A stretch of DNA of 64,000 nt from Pelecanus crispus (lineage: Eukaryota > Chordata > Aves > Pelecaniformes > Pelecanidae). Below are positions 50,823 through 60,400 of the stretch, one piece after another. Within the stretch, counting starts at the first letter, position 1, and each line of letters starts with the position of its first letter. The notes beneath the pieces are model-generated. The model saw only the letters and a program-made list of their open reading frames with translations. It made no database searches and was not told the origin of the DNA. The stretch covers positions 12,164,734 through 12,228,733 of the forward strand of contig NC_134651.1 in the NCBI RefSeq assembly GCF_030463565.1. The letters are read 5' to 3'. The position numbers and the translations under genes were made by a program.

Positions 50823-51195
50823 AGTTAGAACCCCAGCACTCAGGGGCCTTTATACCCCTCGGTGGGTGTGGCTGCCCCTGATTGGCTGGGACTGCTGACA
50901 GGTGGCAGTTCCAGATTGGCTCGGAGTGGTCTCCCTCACCCTGTGATTGGTGAGCTGCTGCTGCGAAGGGTGAGACAGCAGCACAGACAGGTGGCGGCAC
51001 ATGGTTGGCTGGGGGAAGCGCCAGGTGGCGGACCAGGATTGGTTAGGCCTGGGTGTTGCTTGATTGTGGTTGGTGGAGGCAGCACGAGGGAGGGAGGGAG
51101 GTGGGGGGGGAAAAGAGGGAGAGGTGGCAGCGTGGGATTGGCTGGTGGGCTGCGCTGGTGCGTGATGATTGGCTGGGGCCAGGTGGCTGGGCAGT
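50823..51195 (-). promoter_or_regulatory. Minus-strand promoter with CCAAT array, CACC box and TATA box
   Basis: Read leftward, the region has CCAAT boxes (ATTGG on +) starting at 51168, 51137, 51038, 50946, 50915 and 50881, plus two variants (GTTGG) at 51069 and 51004. Next come a CCACACCCACC CACC box at 50861-50871 and a perfect TATAAAGG at 50847-50854. Steps between boxes are 31, 68, 31, 34, 58, 31 and 34 bp, close to the roughly 32 bp helical phasing favoured by NF-Y. CAGGTGGC motifs recur between boxes. Transcription would start near 50823 and run away from PTMA towards PDE6D. The layered spacing suggests tandem duplication of a module. Alternatives are a minisatellite that mimics a promoter, or the U3 part of an old LTR, but no LTR partner is visible. 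Confidence 0.55.
50847..50854 (-). promoter_or_regulatory. TATA box
   Basis: CCTTTATA on + is TATAAAGG on -. It lies 27 bp downstream of the nearest CCAAT box and immediately after a CACC box, the classical order for tissue-specific vertebrate promoters. Confidence 0.55.
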
Positions 51196-51860
51196 GGGGC
51201 TGGGGAGGGGCTCCCTGCAGTGGGCCATGCACTGAGCTGTGACCGGTCTCAGCCCCCAGTGCCAGGACCAGCCTGTCCCTGCCCCACTCTGTGCCCAGGG
51301 CAGCATCTGCCCTCACTGCACTGAAGACATGGGAGCACGTCCAGGGGGAATGGGGTGGGCGGGGGGGCTGCCAGACGCCCCAGGACCCAGCCATGACTGC
51401 AGGTTGGTACCCAGAAGGGGTAGAAATGGGGTGCAGAAACACTGGGGCTGCCCTGCGCAACTGGAGGTGAGGGAGCAGGGCTTGGCCTCTCCATCGCCAG
51501 TGGCCGCAGGGCTCATGGCAGCCAGGCGAGGACCAGGAGCTGTGGGTCTGGGGGCTCCCCATGGCCTGGCCTCTCCTCACCCCCTGCTGCTCCATGCCCT
51601 ACCCATCGCCAGCCTGTCTGGCCGGGAGGCTGGGGGCAGCCTCCAGTTTTACCCCACACCCTGCCTCCCAGACCGAAGGGGACCCTACTACCCAAGAGCC
51701 CCAGGTTTTGGGGGGCTGCAGGCCATAGGACAGGTCCTGCTCTGCAGTGGGGGACAGTAAGGCCACTGCTCCCCCAAAATCTCCCGCCCCGTGGGCCTCG
51801 CGCCACGTGTACGTGCAGGGCCCCCGTGTTTCGGTGACACGCAGAGCCTGCTCTCACCCG
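51196..51860. other. GC-rich intergenic sequence, nothing recognised
   Basis: No gene, repeat or clear regulatory cluster was identified. Open frames on both strands are attributable to composition. Confidence 0.55.
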
Positions 51861-51869
51861 CTCCTCAGC

Positions 51870-52365
51870 TGCAGAAACCTATTTGAATAATTTGCCTAGC
51901 AAATCTGCGAGCACCAGCTCGGCTCGCACGTCGTCGGAGCCCCATCGCGGTGCACGAGCCGTGCACGGGGCAGCCGTGGCAGGGGCACGGGCACAGCTCC
52001 CGGCACCGCACAACAAAGCACCACCTAGCCGTACGGCGACACTCGGCAGCGCTGTTTGCCGCTCCCATGTTATCACATCCCCCTGGGGACATCGGAGCAC
52101 CCGCTAATCAAATCTAGCACTGGCCTCCAGCCCTGCCATGAACACCCCATCAAGCCGGGCAGGCGAGAGGCAGGGCTGGATATGGCTTGTGAATCGAGAC
52201 AGTAAATCTGATAAGCTATCAGCTAGCACCACGATTAGGTGGATAATTAAGGACAAGGAGCCAGGTTTTGAGCTTATTTGCCACCGGTGTAAACACAGAG
52301 TAAGTGACCTGGCTGCTCCTGGGGATCAGGAGGAGCTGACCCTCACAGCCAAGGCATTAAATGCA
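51870..52365. promoter_or_regulatory. Enhancer-like patch with GATA, FOX and homeodomain motifs
   Basis: An AT-containing, motif-dense island inside the GC-rich block. It has a nearly palindromic double GATA site TGATAAGCTATCA (52209-52221), a perfect FOX site TGTAAACA (52288-52295), TAAT-type homeodomain cores (for example GGATAATTAAGG near 52241) and nuclear-receptor-like TGACC half-sites near 52305 and 52335. It lies 0.7-1.2 kb upstream of the minus-strand CCAAT/TATA promoter. Function is inferred from motifs. Confidence 0.35.
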
Positions 52366-53519
52366 TGACGGTTCCTCTTCTTTTAAAAAAAAAAAGACTA
52401 AAAATCACCCCCCCAGCAGCTCAATGCTAACTGCTGGGATTGCAGGGCAAGAGGAGGAAACGAGACCATCTGGCACAGCTTCGGGTCAGCGGGGAAAAGG
52501 ACATTTGCCAGAGCTGGGGCGAGAGTTTGGGAGGCACACATACAAGGCGGGGGTTCCTGCAAATGGGTCTCCACATACCTGGCAGAGCAGGCTGAGCTAT
52601 TCTGAGCTCCAACACCCTAGAGGAGGGAGGAAAAATTAGTTGGGGGAAGGTTAGGAGCAAAGCAGCAGAGGCCTAGGCTAAGTTACAGCATTTTTGGTTT
52701 GGTTAAAGTGGACAGACAAGCCCCAGCCCAACTCCTGGGGTCCCATCACCAACCCTCTGCTATTTTGGCACCCCAGAAATTGCTGGGCAGCCAGCACATG
52801 CTGGAGCATCCCTCAGGGACCACTTCTGGCTGAATTCAATCCCTGCTGGGCGCTGCCTCCTCCAGCACACACATCCCACCCCGCTGCCAGCAATGCTGTA
52901 AACAAGCCCCGTGCCGCCTCACGCAGCCCAAAGGAAGTGGAGGCATTTGCATAGCCTCAGCACCCACCATCCCACAACTGGAGGGTCACCCACCCACAGC
53001 AGACATTGCAAGGAAGGATTTTTGGGGTGGGTTTCTCATCCCCGCTGCACCAGCCAAACACAATCCCCAACTGGTCTGATTGTAGGGGGACAGCAGGATT
53101 GCTGAGCACCCCGTACCCACACACCCCAGCTCACTTTCATTTAGCCGGTATCTCGGGATTGTTTCCCAGTCTAACCTGTCCCTACCCATCCCCAGGAGCA
53201 GCCAGCCCGTGTGGGATCACGCAGAGGCCGTGCTGGGGGCACAGCTGCAGCTCTCGAGGGCACACAGCCACCGGAACAGGCCACCCTGCCTGCCCAGACA
53301 ACAGCAGCAGGGGATGGCCCAGCCCTGCGCTGCAGGCACCACAGCCCCCAGACCCTCCCCATCAGCACCCTGCGCCCCTCTACCCTCTTTCTCCAACTCT
53401 CTGCCCAGCCCAAGTCCAAAGCAAAGAAAGGAAGGAGAGAAAGAAAGGGAGAAAGAAATAAAACAGTAAAACAAATGAAAACTAAAACAAAAAGCAGCAG
53501 TTGGGAGGCAGCCTTGTTA
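52366..53519. other. Intergenic sequence downstream of PTMA
   Basis: No gene was recognised. A purine-rich AAAGAAAGG-type stretch at 53424-53460 lies just past the PTMA poly(A) site. On the - strand it is a pyrimidine-rich, T-rich downstream region, which suits termination of PTMA transcription. Confidence 0.5.
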
Positions 53520-53546
53520 GGACAACTCAGCAAAATAAAATTCCGG

Positions 53547-53552
53547 TTTATT
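53547..53552 (-). terminator. PTMA: PTMA poly(A) signal
   Basis: AATAAA on the - strand, followed after a few bases by CCGGAATTTTATTTTGC and then a TGAG-rich stretch. It is the last canonical signal before sequence that no longer looks like UTR. Confidence 0.7.
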
Positions 53553-53670
53553 GTTGGACAACATTGTTTCACACATACATCAAACAGGCCAAAAAAAAAG
53601 AAAAAAATAAAAATAAACAGCAACTTCATAGACAGAAAAAAAAAAAAAGAAAACCTTTTTATCTTTGGCC

Positions 53671-53696
53671 TTGCCACCTCATACAAACCACGATCT
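53671..53696 (-). other. miR-1244-like segment in the PTMA 3' UTR
   Basis: On the - strand, TGGTTTGTATGAGGTGG (53690-53674) differs from the corresponding part of recalled human miR-1244 (TGGTTTGTATGAGATGG) at one base in 17. In human, MIR1244 loci lie in PTMA and its processed copies. I see no strong hairpin by eye, so this is better described as a conserved 3' UTR element than as a miRNA gene. Confidence 0.5.
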
Positions 53697-54214
53697 ATGG
53701 TACAGCTAAAGTACATACACAAAAAAAGTTACTGGAATGCTCAGAATAAGATTGTAAATTTTTTTTTTTTTGCATTTTTGTCTTTTTTTTTTTAATTTTT
53801 TTACAAGGTTTTGTTTTATTCTCCTTTGAGATAATGGTTTGGGCCTGGTCACACCACAAGTAAAGTCAGAGATAGGTAACAAGAGAGATATACACTTCAA
53901 AGCCCCCCTTTTGGTCAATCCGAGATCACTTAAAAATGGCGGACCTCCTAACAATATGTACAAAAATATAAAATGTAAATAAAAAATACAAACAAATTCT
54001 CCTTTAAAGTACTTTTAAGAAAGAAAGCAGGGCCTTGAAGTTTTGGTGCTTGGGGGGGAGGGGGTCTGTAAGGGAAGTGGGGGGGTTCTCTCCCCGCTAA
54101 CGGGCAAATCGTTTCGTATGTTCGTTGAGTGGCAGCGCCGCGCCGGGGGGCCGGGGACGGGGTTCACTCTACTTGGTAAGGATGACCACGGCGGAGGGGG
54201 GAGGAAGGGGGGGT

Positions 54215-54240
54215 TGTGTGTGTGTGTGTGTGTGTGTGTG
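54215..54240 (+). repeat. (TG)13 microsatellite within the PTMA 3' UTR
   Basis: Pure TG dinucleotide run on +, which is (CA)n in PTMA mRNA. CA repeats in UTRs can bind hnRNP L, and the length is likely polymorphic. Confidence 0.9.
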
Positions 54241-54356
54241 GGGAGGGGGTTGCAACGGGGGGGAAGAGGGGGTCCCAAGGGTGAAGAGGACGCGCTGGCC
54301 TTTTTTGTTGGTTTGTTTTCCTCCTTATTTAAAAAAAAATAATAATAATTTGCTGC

Positions 54357-54404
54357 CTAGTCATCTTCATCAGTTTTCTGCTTCTTGGGATCAACGTCGT
54401 CATC
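54357..54404 (-). CDS. PTMA: PTMA coding exon 5 (terminal)
   Basis: Encodes DDDVDPKKQKTDEDD and TAG, with the second half of the bipartite nuclear localisation signal (KKQK). Human has DDVDT: caspase-3 is known to cut after that Asp during apoptosis, removing the nuclear signal. Here the next residue is Pro (CCC codon). The acceptor is a pyrimidine-rich CTTTTCCCCCAG. Confidence 0.96.
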   Translation of the reverse strand, partial: DDDVDPKKQKTDEDD

Positions 54405-57400
54405 CTGGGGGAAAAGCAAAGCCATCAGGAGAGGGGACAGGGAGCGGGGCTGCCAGGGGGGCAGGGCTGGCAAGAGCTGCAACAAGGCGAGCAGCGAGGC
54501 TAGAGAGGGTTTTGGGTCCCTTCTCCTGCCTCAGGGACAAGGACAAAGCAACACAAGTGCTTCCCCCCTCATGCAAAATCCTCTCTCGCAGCCAGCTCAG
54601 GGAGCCCCTGAGCACCCCCACCCTGGCCCTCCATAAGCACCTGGGGGCTCCCCAACCCAGGGCCAGCGGCTCCGCGCAGCCAGAGCGGACACCCCGCTAA
54701 CCAGGCCAGCGTATAAACAGAACTGGGCCGCGTCCCCAGAGAGGCACGGGGAGCGCGCAGGCAGGGCGTTCCAGCCCCAGAGCCCAGCCCAGCCTCTCCG
54801 GCCACGCTGTCACTCCCCCGCAAACCCTCTGGGGGCATGGGTGGCTCCGAGGAGCCGGCTGCTCTTCCTACCTCATCGTCCTCAGCTGCCCGTTTGCCTG
54901 TGGCTCCCTCAGCTTCGTCGTCTTCATCACCATCCTCTTCCTCACCTGCGTAGAGAAGGGGAGGAACATGAGACCTTCTCAGAGGGTTACAGCACCACGC
55001 ATCTCCCCTCTGGGTTTAATTCTCGCTCAGTCCCACACCGCTATGTCCAGCATCCCATCTCCCCAGCTGGCACCACCCCTGCTCAGGGCAGCAGGTGCCC
55101 AAGGACATGGGGGTTTCTGGGGCATCCCCAAACTGACTTGACCCATCAAAGAGGAAATAAGGATTGGCAGCATCGAGGCTGGCTCACACCATGTTTGTAG
55201 CACAGGCAACTGGACAGCAAAACCAGCACCTACTGTGAGCGCTGAAATCACAGGGAAAAAAAAAAAGGGGGGGGGTGGGGGGGAGGAAAAAACCTCTTTC
55301 TAGGGGCTGCTCTGCCTAACCGCTCCAGATTACTTCTGCTTCCCTTTGCAGCTATTAGTCCATCTTTAATGAGTTAAGAGAGCCAGAACGCATTAGTTCT
55401 GAGTCAGAACACTTTCTAATTATCAGAACAGCAAACAAATGCTACCAACTTATCTTGCAGCCAGAGAGGAAGATGAGCAGAGAGCTCTGGGCTTTGACCC
55501 ACTTTGAGCTCAAATAGGCCAGTGGATCAGAACGAGAGAGTCCATCACCTTTGACCAGTTTTGGGGGGTCAGGGGCAAGACTGGAGGCCCCAGAGGAGGA
55601 AGAACCTCTCAGCTGCTGAGACGAATCTCTTGTGTAACAGGAGACCCTACTAAAACTTAGAGCGTTAAGGCCAATAAGCTGGCTTTAAACCATCGCCACC
55701 AGCCACACGTATAGACAGCCCGGGGGATTAAGGTCAGCCCATCCTCCCTTCCCCTCTCCTCTCCCTGGCATGTGCCCGGCTGCGGCATGGCCCATGCAGC
55801 GGGAAGGGCCAAGATTAGCTCCCAGCAATGGATCAACACCCCAGCAGCCATCACATGCACCAGGCTGGCCAGGAGGTCAGGTGACAGCACCAAGCTGATT
55901 GGGAGCATTTTTAGTTCTTTGAGCTGCTTTAAGCAAAGCAAATAATGAGATGGGATGGGGAGAAGGGTGAGAAAAATATACCCTCAAGCTCCCCTCTGCT
56001 GTCAAACTCCAGGATGGAGTTTGGCCACAAGTGCTGGGGGAAAAAAAAGCTGATGCAAGCTGCACTCGCTGCCTTTAAATCTCTCTCCTGCAGCGTTCAG
56101 CTGCTCAGGTGCAGCTCTCAGGCAGGGATCACCCGAGGGCAGCAGGCACGGACAGAGCCCGTACGGGATCCCGGCAAGGTGTTCACGCCTCCAAGCGCTG
56201 CGTGCCAAATCATGCCTGCGCTCGGCAAACTGGGAAGAACAGGGCTGGCACTGCGGGACCGAAGCTCCCCGGGCTTGTCACAGCAGTATCCAAGCAACAC
56301 TTCCAGCCTGTACACATGCGCCTGCGGCACACACATTCCCCTCCTGCCCGAGGGGAGCAGGAAGAGACAAGTATTCCCCTTCTTCCACCCCAAAGCAGGG
56401 TTGGAGGTAGACTGGCTCAGGACAGCACGTGGCAGTGCTGTGCTCTGTCACCAAGGGTTAAAATCCCAAGTATGAACAGGGCTGCAATTCCCAGTTATTC
56501 CCTAGTGAGCCAGTTCCTACCAAAGGGCACGGCAGACAGCAGGCTGCTGAGAGCAGCACGCTTCCCCAAAGGAGGCAGCTTTCCCTGCTTACACCATCTG
56601 AACAGGCGCTGGCCTAACGGTCATTAAATTTCCAGCCCTGTCCCTGTCTCCCAAAACTAACCAACAGGTTAGTAGGTCAGCACGTAAACTGAAAATTCAC
56701 AGGGGATTAACCTAGTAACAGCTAATCAAGGGCCCCGAGTTCATTTCAGCGTAACAAGAATGGTTTTCTCCCAGCCTTAACGAGCGATAAAAATAAACCT
56801 TGTTGTTCATCCAAATAGATCTTGGGGGGAAAAAAAAATATAATAGCGAGGAGGGTGAGAAGTGATTCGGCACGTCACTGCTGGATTTCTGGTCGCTGCT
56901 GCCAAAACACAGTTCCAGGCTGGGTCAGGTCAGGAAACAGGGGAGGGCAGGGAGACACAGGACACTGAGGACAGGGAAGGTTCAAAGCAAGCCCATCCGC
57001 TCCCATTGGAGGAGCGGAGAAGAGCTGCAGGTTCCTCTGCCCGCTTCCACATGGCATCCAGCCTGGGAAAGGGCTGGGAGAGGGGACCACATCAGCCTCT
57101 GAGCATGCTGCTCCATGAATAAGGATGGTGGCCTATCCCTTGCGCCAAGGCACGGCCTTCCAGGGCTGTCCCCATCCCACCAGCTGGCCCTCGCATCTGC
57201 AGCGGCCATTGCGATCACAAGAGTCAAGGGCAGGTTTTACTATACGCACGGAAGGGCTAATGCGCTTATTCAGCGCCACGGTATGGTGCCGTCTGGCCAG
57301 AGGAGGGGGGAAGGAAGGAATCTGCCCTCAACCTGCTGGAAGGGATTCAAGGCTGACTTCACTCCCAGCACCCATGGCCCGGGTGAGCGAGGAAGGACTG

Positions 57401-60400
57401 AGCCCGGCCAGCCAGAGCCACCCGGCCGCAGCCGCGAGGGGGAGATGCTGCTCCTGGCTCTCCTCTGCTTCCCAGGAGTCTGCTGTCCAGGGCAGGATGC
57501 AGCCGTGGGATGGGGGCAGGGGGAACAAAGAAAGTTACCATCACCCTCTTCCTCCTCGTCCTCTTCCTCACCACCTTCCTCTTCCTCTTCGTCTACTTCG
57601 TTGTCAGCCTCCTGCTCTCCGTTTTCCTCGTTCTCCTTGGCAAGACAAAATATCACTTAAAAAAAAAAAATGCACTGGGGGAAGGGAGAAGGGGGAAAAA
57701 AAAGATGTTCAGCTGAAGTCCCCACCTTTCCTGCCTAAAGCAAAGCACGAGGCCACCGGAGCCCCGGGCGCGCGTCCCGCTTCCTGCCTGCCTCCACACA
57801 ACACGGGCAGCCCAGGCACGAAGGATCAAGCCTAGAGTCACTTGGGGCTGCAGCTTTGAGGCCAGGACAAAGACTGCAAAGACTCTTGTGGCACTTTGAA
57901 ATGCAGCAGAGTGAATTTCCCCCAGCATGTTAAAAATAGGAAGCCAACCAGTTTACTTGTACACAATGTGTTTCCCCGCTCAACTGATTGTAACACTGTA
58001 AATCTAGTGTTTGTGGGGTTTTTTTCCCCCTCTCCTTTTCCAGTGCCTAGGAAGGAGGTGGCACTGTACACAACCTCACATGGCTTCCAGGGAGGGGATC
58101 CGAGCCCAGCCCTTCCTTTCTGCACACACACAAACTGTCCACAGGCTTGGGAGCATCTGTTGAACCTGAAGCCCCAAAGGCTCAAGGGCTCTGCACAGTG
58201 CAGTGCTGCTATTTGGAAGGGTCCCCTCTCCTCTAAGCAGGCCTGGGGACAAGCTTGCAGCAAAAGCAGGAAGGGGGAGGAAAATAAACAGGCGTTGGCG
58301 TAAGGGCTGCCTCTCCCTGCAGATCTTAGCCATACTCACAGCATTGCCGTTGGCTGGTGCATCTCTGCCATTTTCTGTTTCTTCAACAACTTCCTTCTTC
58401 TCTTTTAGATCCTGGAAGGAGCAGAAAAGCACAGAAGTCACCCCAATTCCAGGTGCGTGGCTCAGAGAAGCTGCAGATCAGGTGTGAAAAACACAGTCCA
58501 AGAGAGAGCGGGAGCTGGTTTCTCTTCACACTGATTTGCTCTGCAATTTGGTCGCCACGTTCTGGCTCCTCCTTGGGAACGGGAGAGCGTGGGGGCGAAT
58601 CTCAATCCAAGTCAGCCTTGCCAGAGAGCAGCTATCTAAAAAAGAGACTGCTCTGTTTCACCTCTGAGCTCCCAAACACACAGAGCTGGCCGCCTGCATA
58701 TGCTCAACAGCAGCAGAGCTGGCTGATTGCCCATCTTAGCACAGTCCACGCAAGCTCCTGCAATGCCATGGAGAGCCGGCAGCCCTGTCCAACGCATGGG
58801 CTCTGCCGCCCCAGGGCTGCGGACATCCACAGCTGCTCGGTACCTTCGCAGCAGGAACAAATCCCAGGGACTCATTAGCAAAGACTACAGTCTCTGCCCT
58901 GCCTGGGGAAAATCATACGGCAAATATTACACGCCTGGTCTTTGTCACAGCAGCAGAGAGGAGACTCCAGGATCCAGCTCACAGCTTTAAGTGTAACAGG
59001 ATGGGGTGGGGGAAGAAGTCTATTTTTACACTGCTCCAAGAGCCGTGCCTGGCTAGTTCGGTTCAAATCTCCACTGCAAGCAGAGCGAGAGGAAAGTGGA
59101 AGCTTGTGTGTTTTTGCTATTGATCACTGTCAAAATGTCATGCCAAGTCGCTCGGCAAACAGGCTGAGAGGATCCAACTTTATGTTCCCGCATAAAGAAC
59201 ACTTGGATTTAACACTGGCATCTCTGCTTGCATCCTCCTCCCCTTCTGTTCCTCCATCAGCTGGAGCGAGATCCTTCAGCACAAGGAGCATTACCCCAGC
59301 CAAGGAAAGCAGAGAGGCCCTTCCCCGGGGCCAGCAGCACAGCCACACAGCCGGCTTCAGCAGTGACCACGAGGTGTTTAGAAGATGCTGGCAGCTCCCA
59401 ACGTCGCTGCAGCAGCAGCACCAAGAGGCTTTGCCCCCCTCCCACCTCCCTTTTGCGGCTGCCTTGCAGCCCGCAGCGAGCAGGCACTTTCACTCCCGCT
59501 GAGCCACTGTCACTTCCTCATGGGAACGCCGGCAGCTAAGAGCACAGCCCTGGCCCTGCTAGTGTGACTGTTGCTGGGTTTTGCGAAGGTTTCTACCACC
59601 CTGCAGGCTGCTTAGGCGAGACAGTGCAGGGGTTTTTAGACCACCAGGTTATTTTAAACCACTCAGACACGCACACACAGATGCTGTGACCGGAGGCACC
59701 CAGGCTGCCAGTGCACCGAGCAAAGACTGTCTTTGGAAGCAAGCTTTGGGGTGACCACACCTGTTGATTGACCCTCACCTACTCAAGCCAGCATCCCAGG
59801 AGTCTGGGGTAAAGCAAGAACACAAGCTCTCTCCTCCTTTCACTGCTCACACACGAATCTCAGGCCATCTCCTCCACAGCGCCCAATTCCACCGCAGTTT
59901 TACACTGTCAGCGGCTCCCACTCCCCTGTTCCCCGGAGGCCGATCACAACCATTTAACCTCTTGCGCACCGTTGCGCTGCTGTGTTTTGCAACCACTGCT
60001 TCACGTCAGGCAAGCGGGCATGAGGGCGACAAAGCATTTCCTAAGTTAAGCACTGAGCAAATCACACGGTCAGAGTTTCCACATCTCACTATGCCCGATG
60101 GTTCTTCTCAAAAAAGAAAAGAAAAAAAAAAAGTCGTTCACAAAACATAAGCAATTCTCCCGGTGAAGGAACAAGTCATTCTTGGGGATTTTAGCTGGAC
60201 AGATCTCCAGCCCCAACCTTTCCCGCACCACTGAAGACGCTCTCAGTTTAATGACCATCAGGATGCCAGGTCATGAAGTTTGTGCTAGCAACAGGGTTGC
60301 AGAAAGGACCACAGCTTCTCCCTTTCCCCAGACCCGGTCCAATACAAACAGGCAGATGCGTACAGCAGCCTCCAGACCAGGAGTCCGTGCAGCAGGACTG

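Larger units (their letters stand above)
53520..54356 (-). other. PTMA: PTMA 3' UTR
   Basis: Follows the TAG stop at 54359-54357. A canonical AATAAA (TTTATT on +) at 53547-53552 places cleavage near 53525, giving a UTR of about 0.83 kb. A second AATAAA at 53815-53820 could give a shorter form. The region contains a (CA)n run and long U-rich tracts. One segment closely matches the sequence deposited as human miR-1244, which maps to PTMA. Confidence 0.8.
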
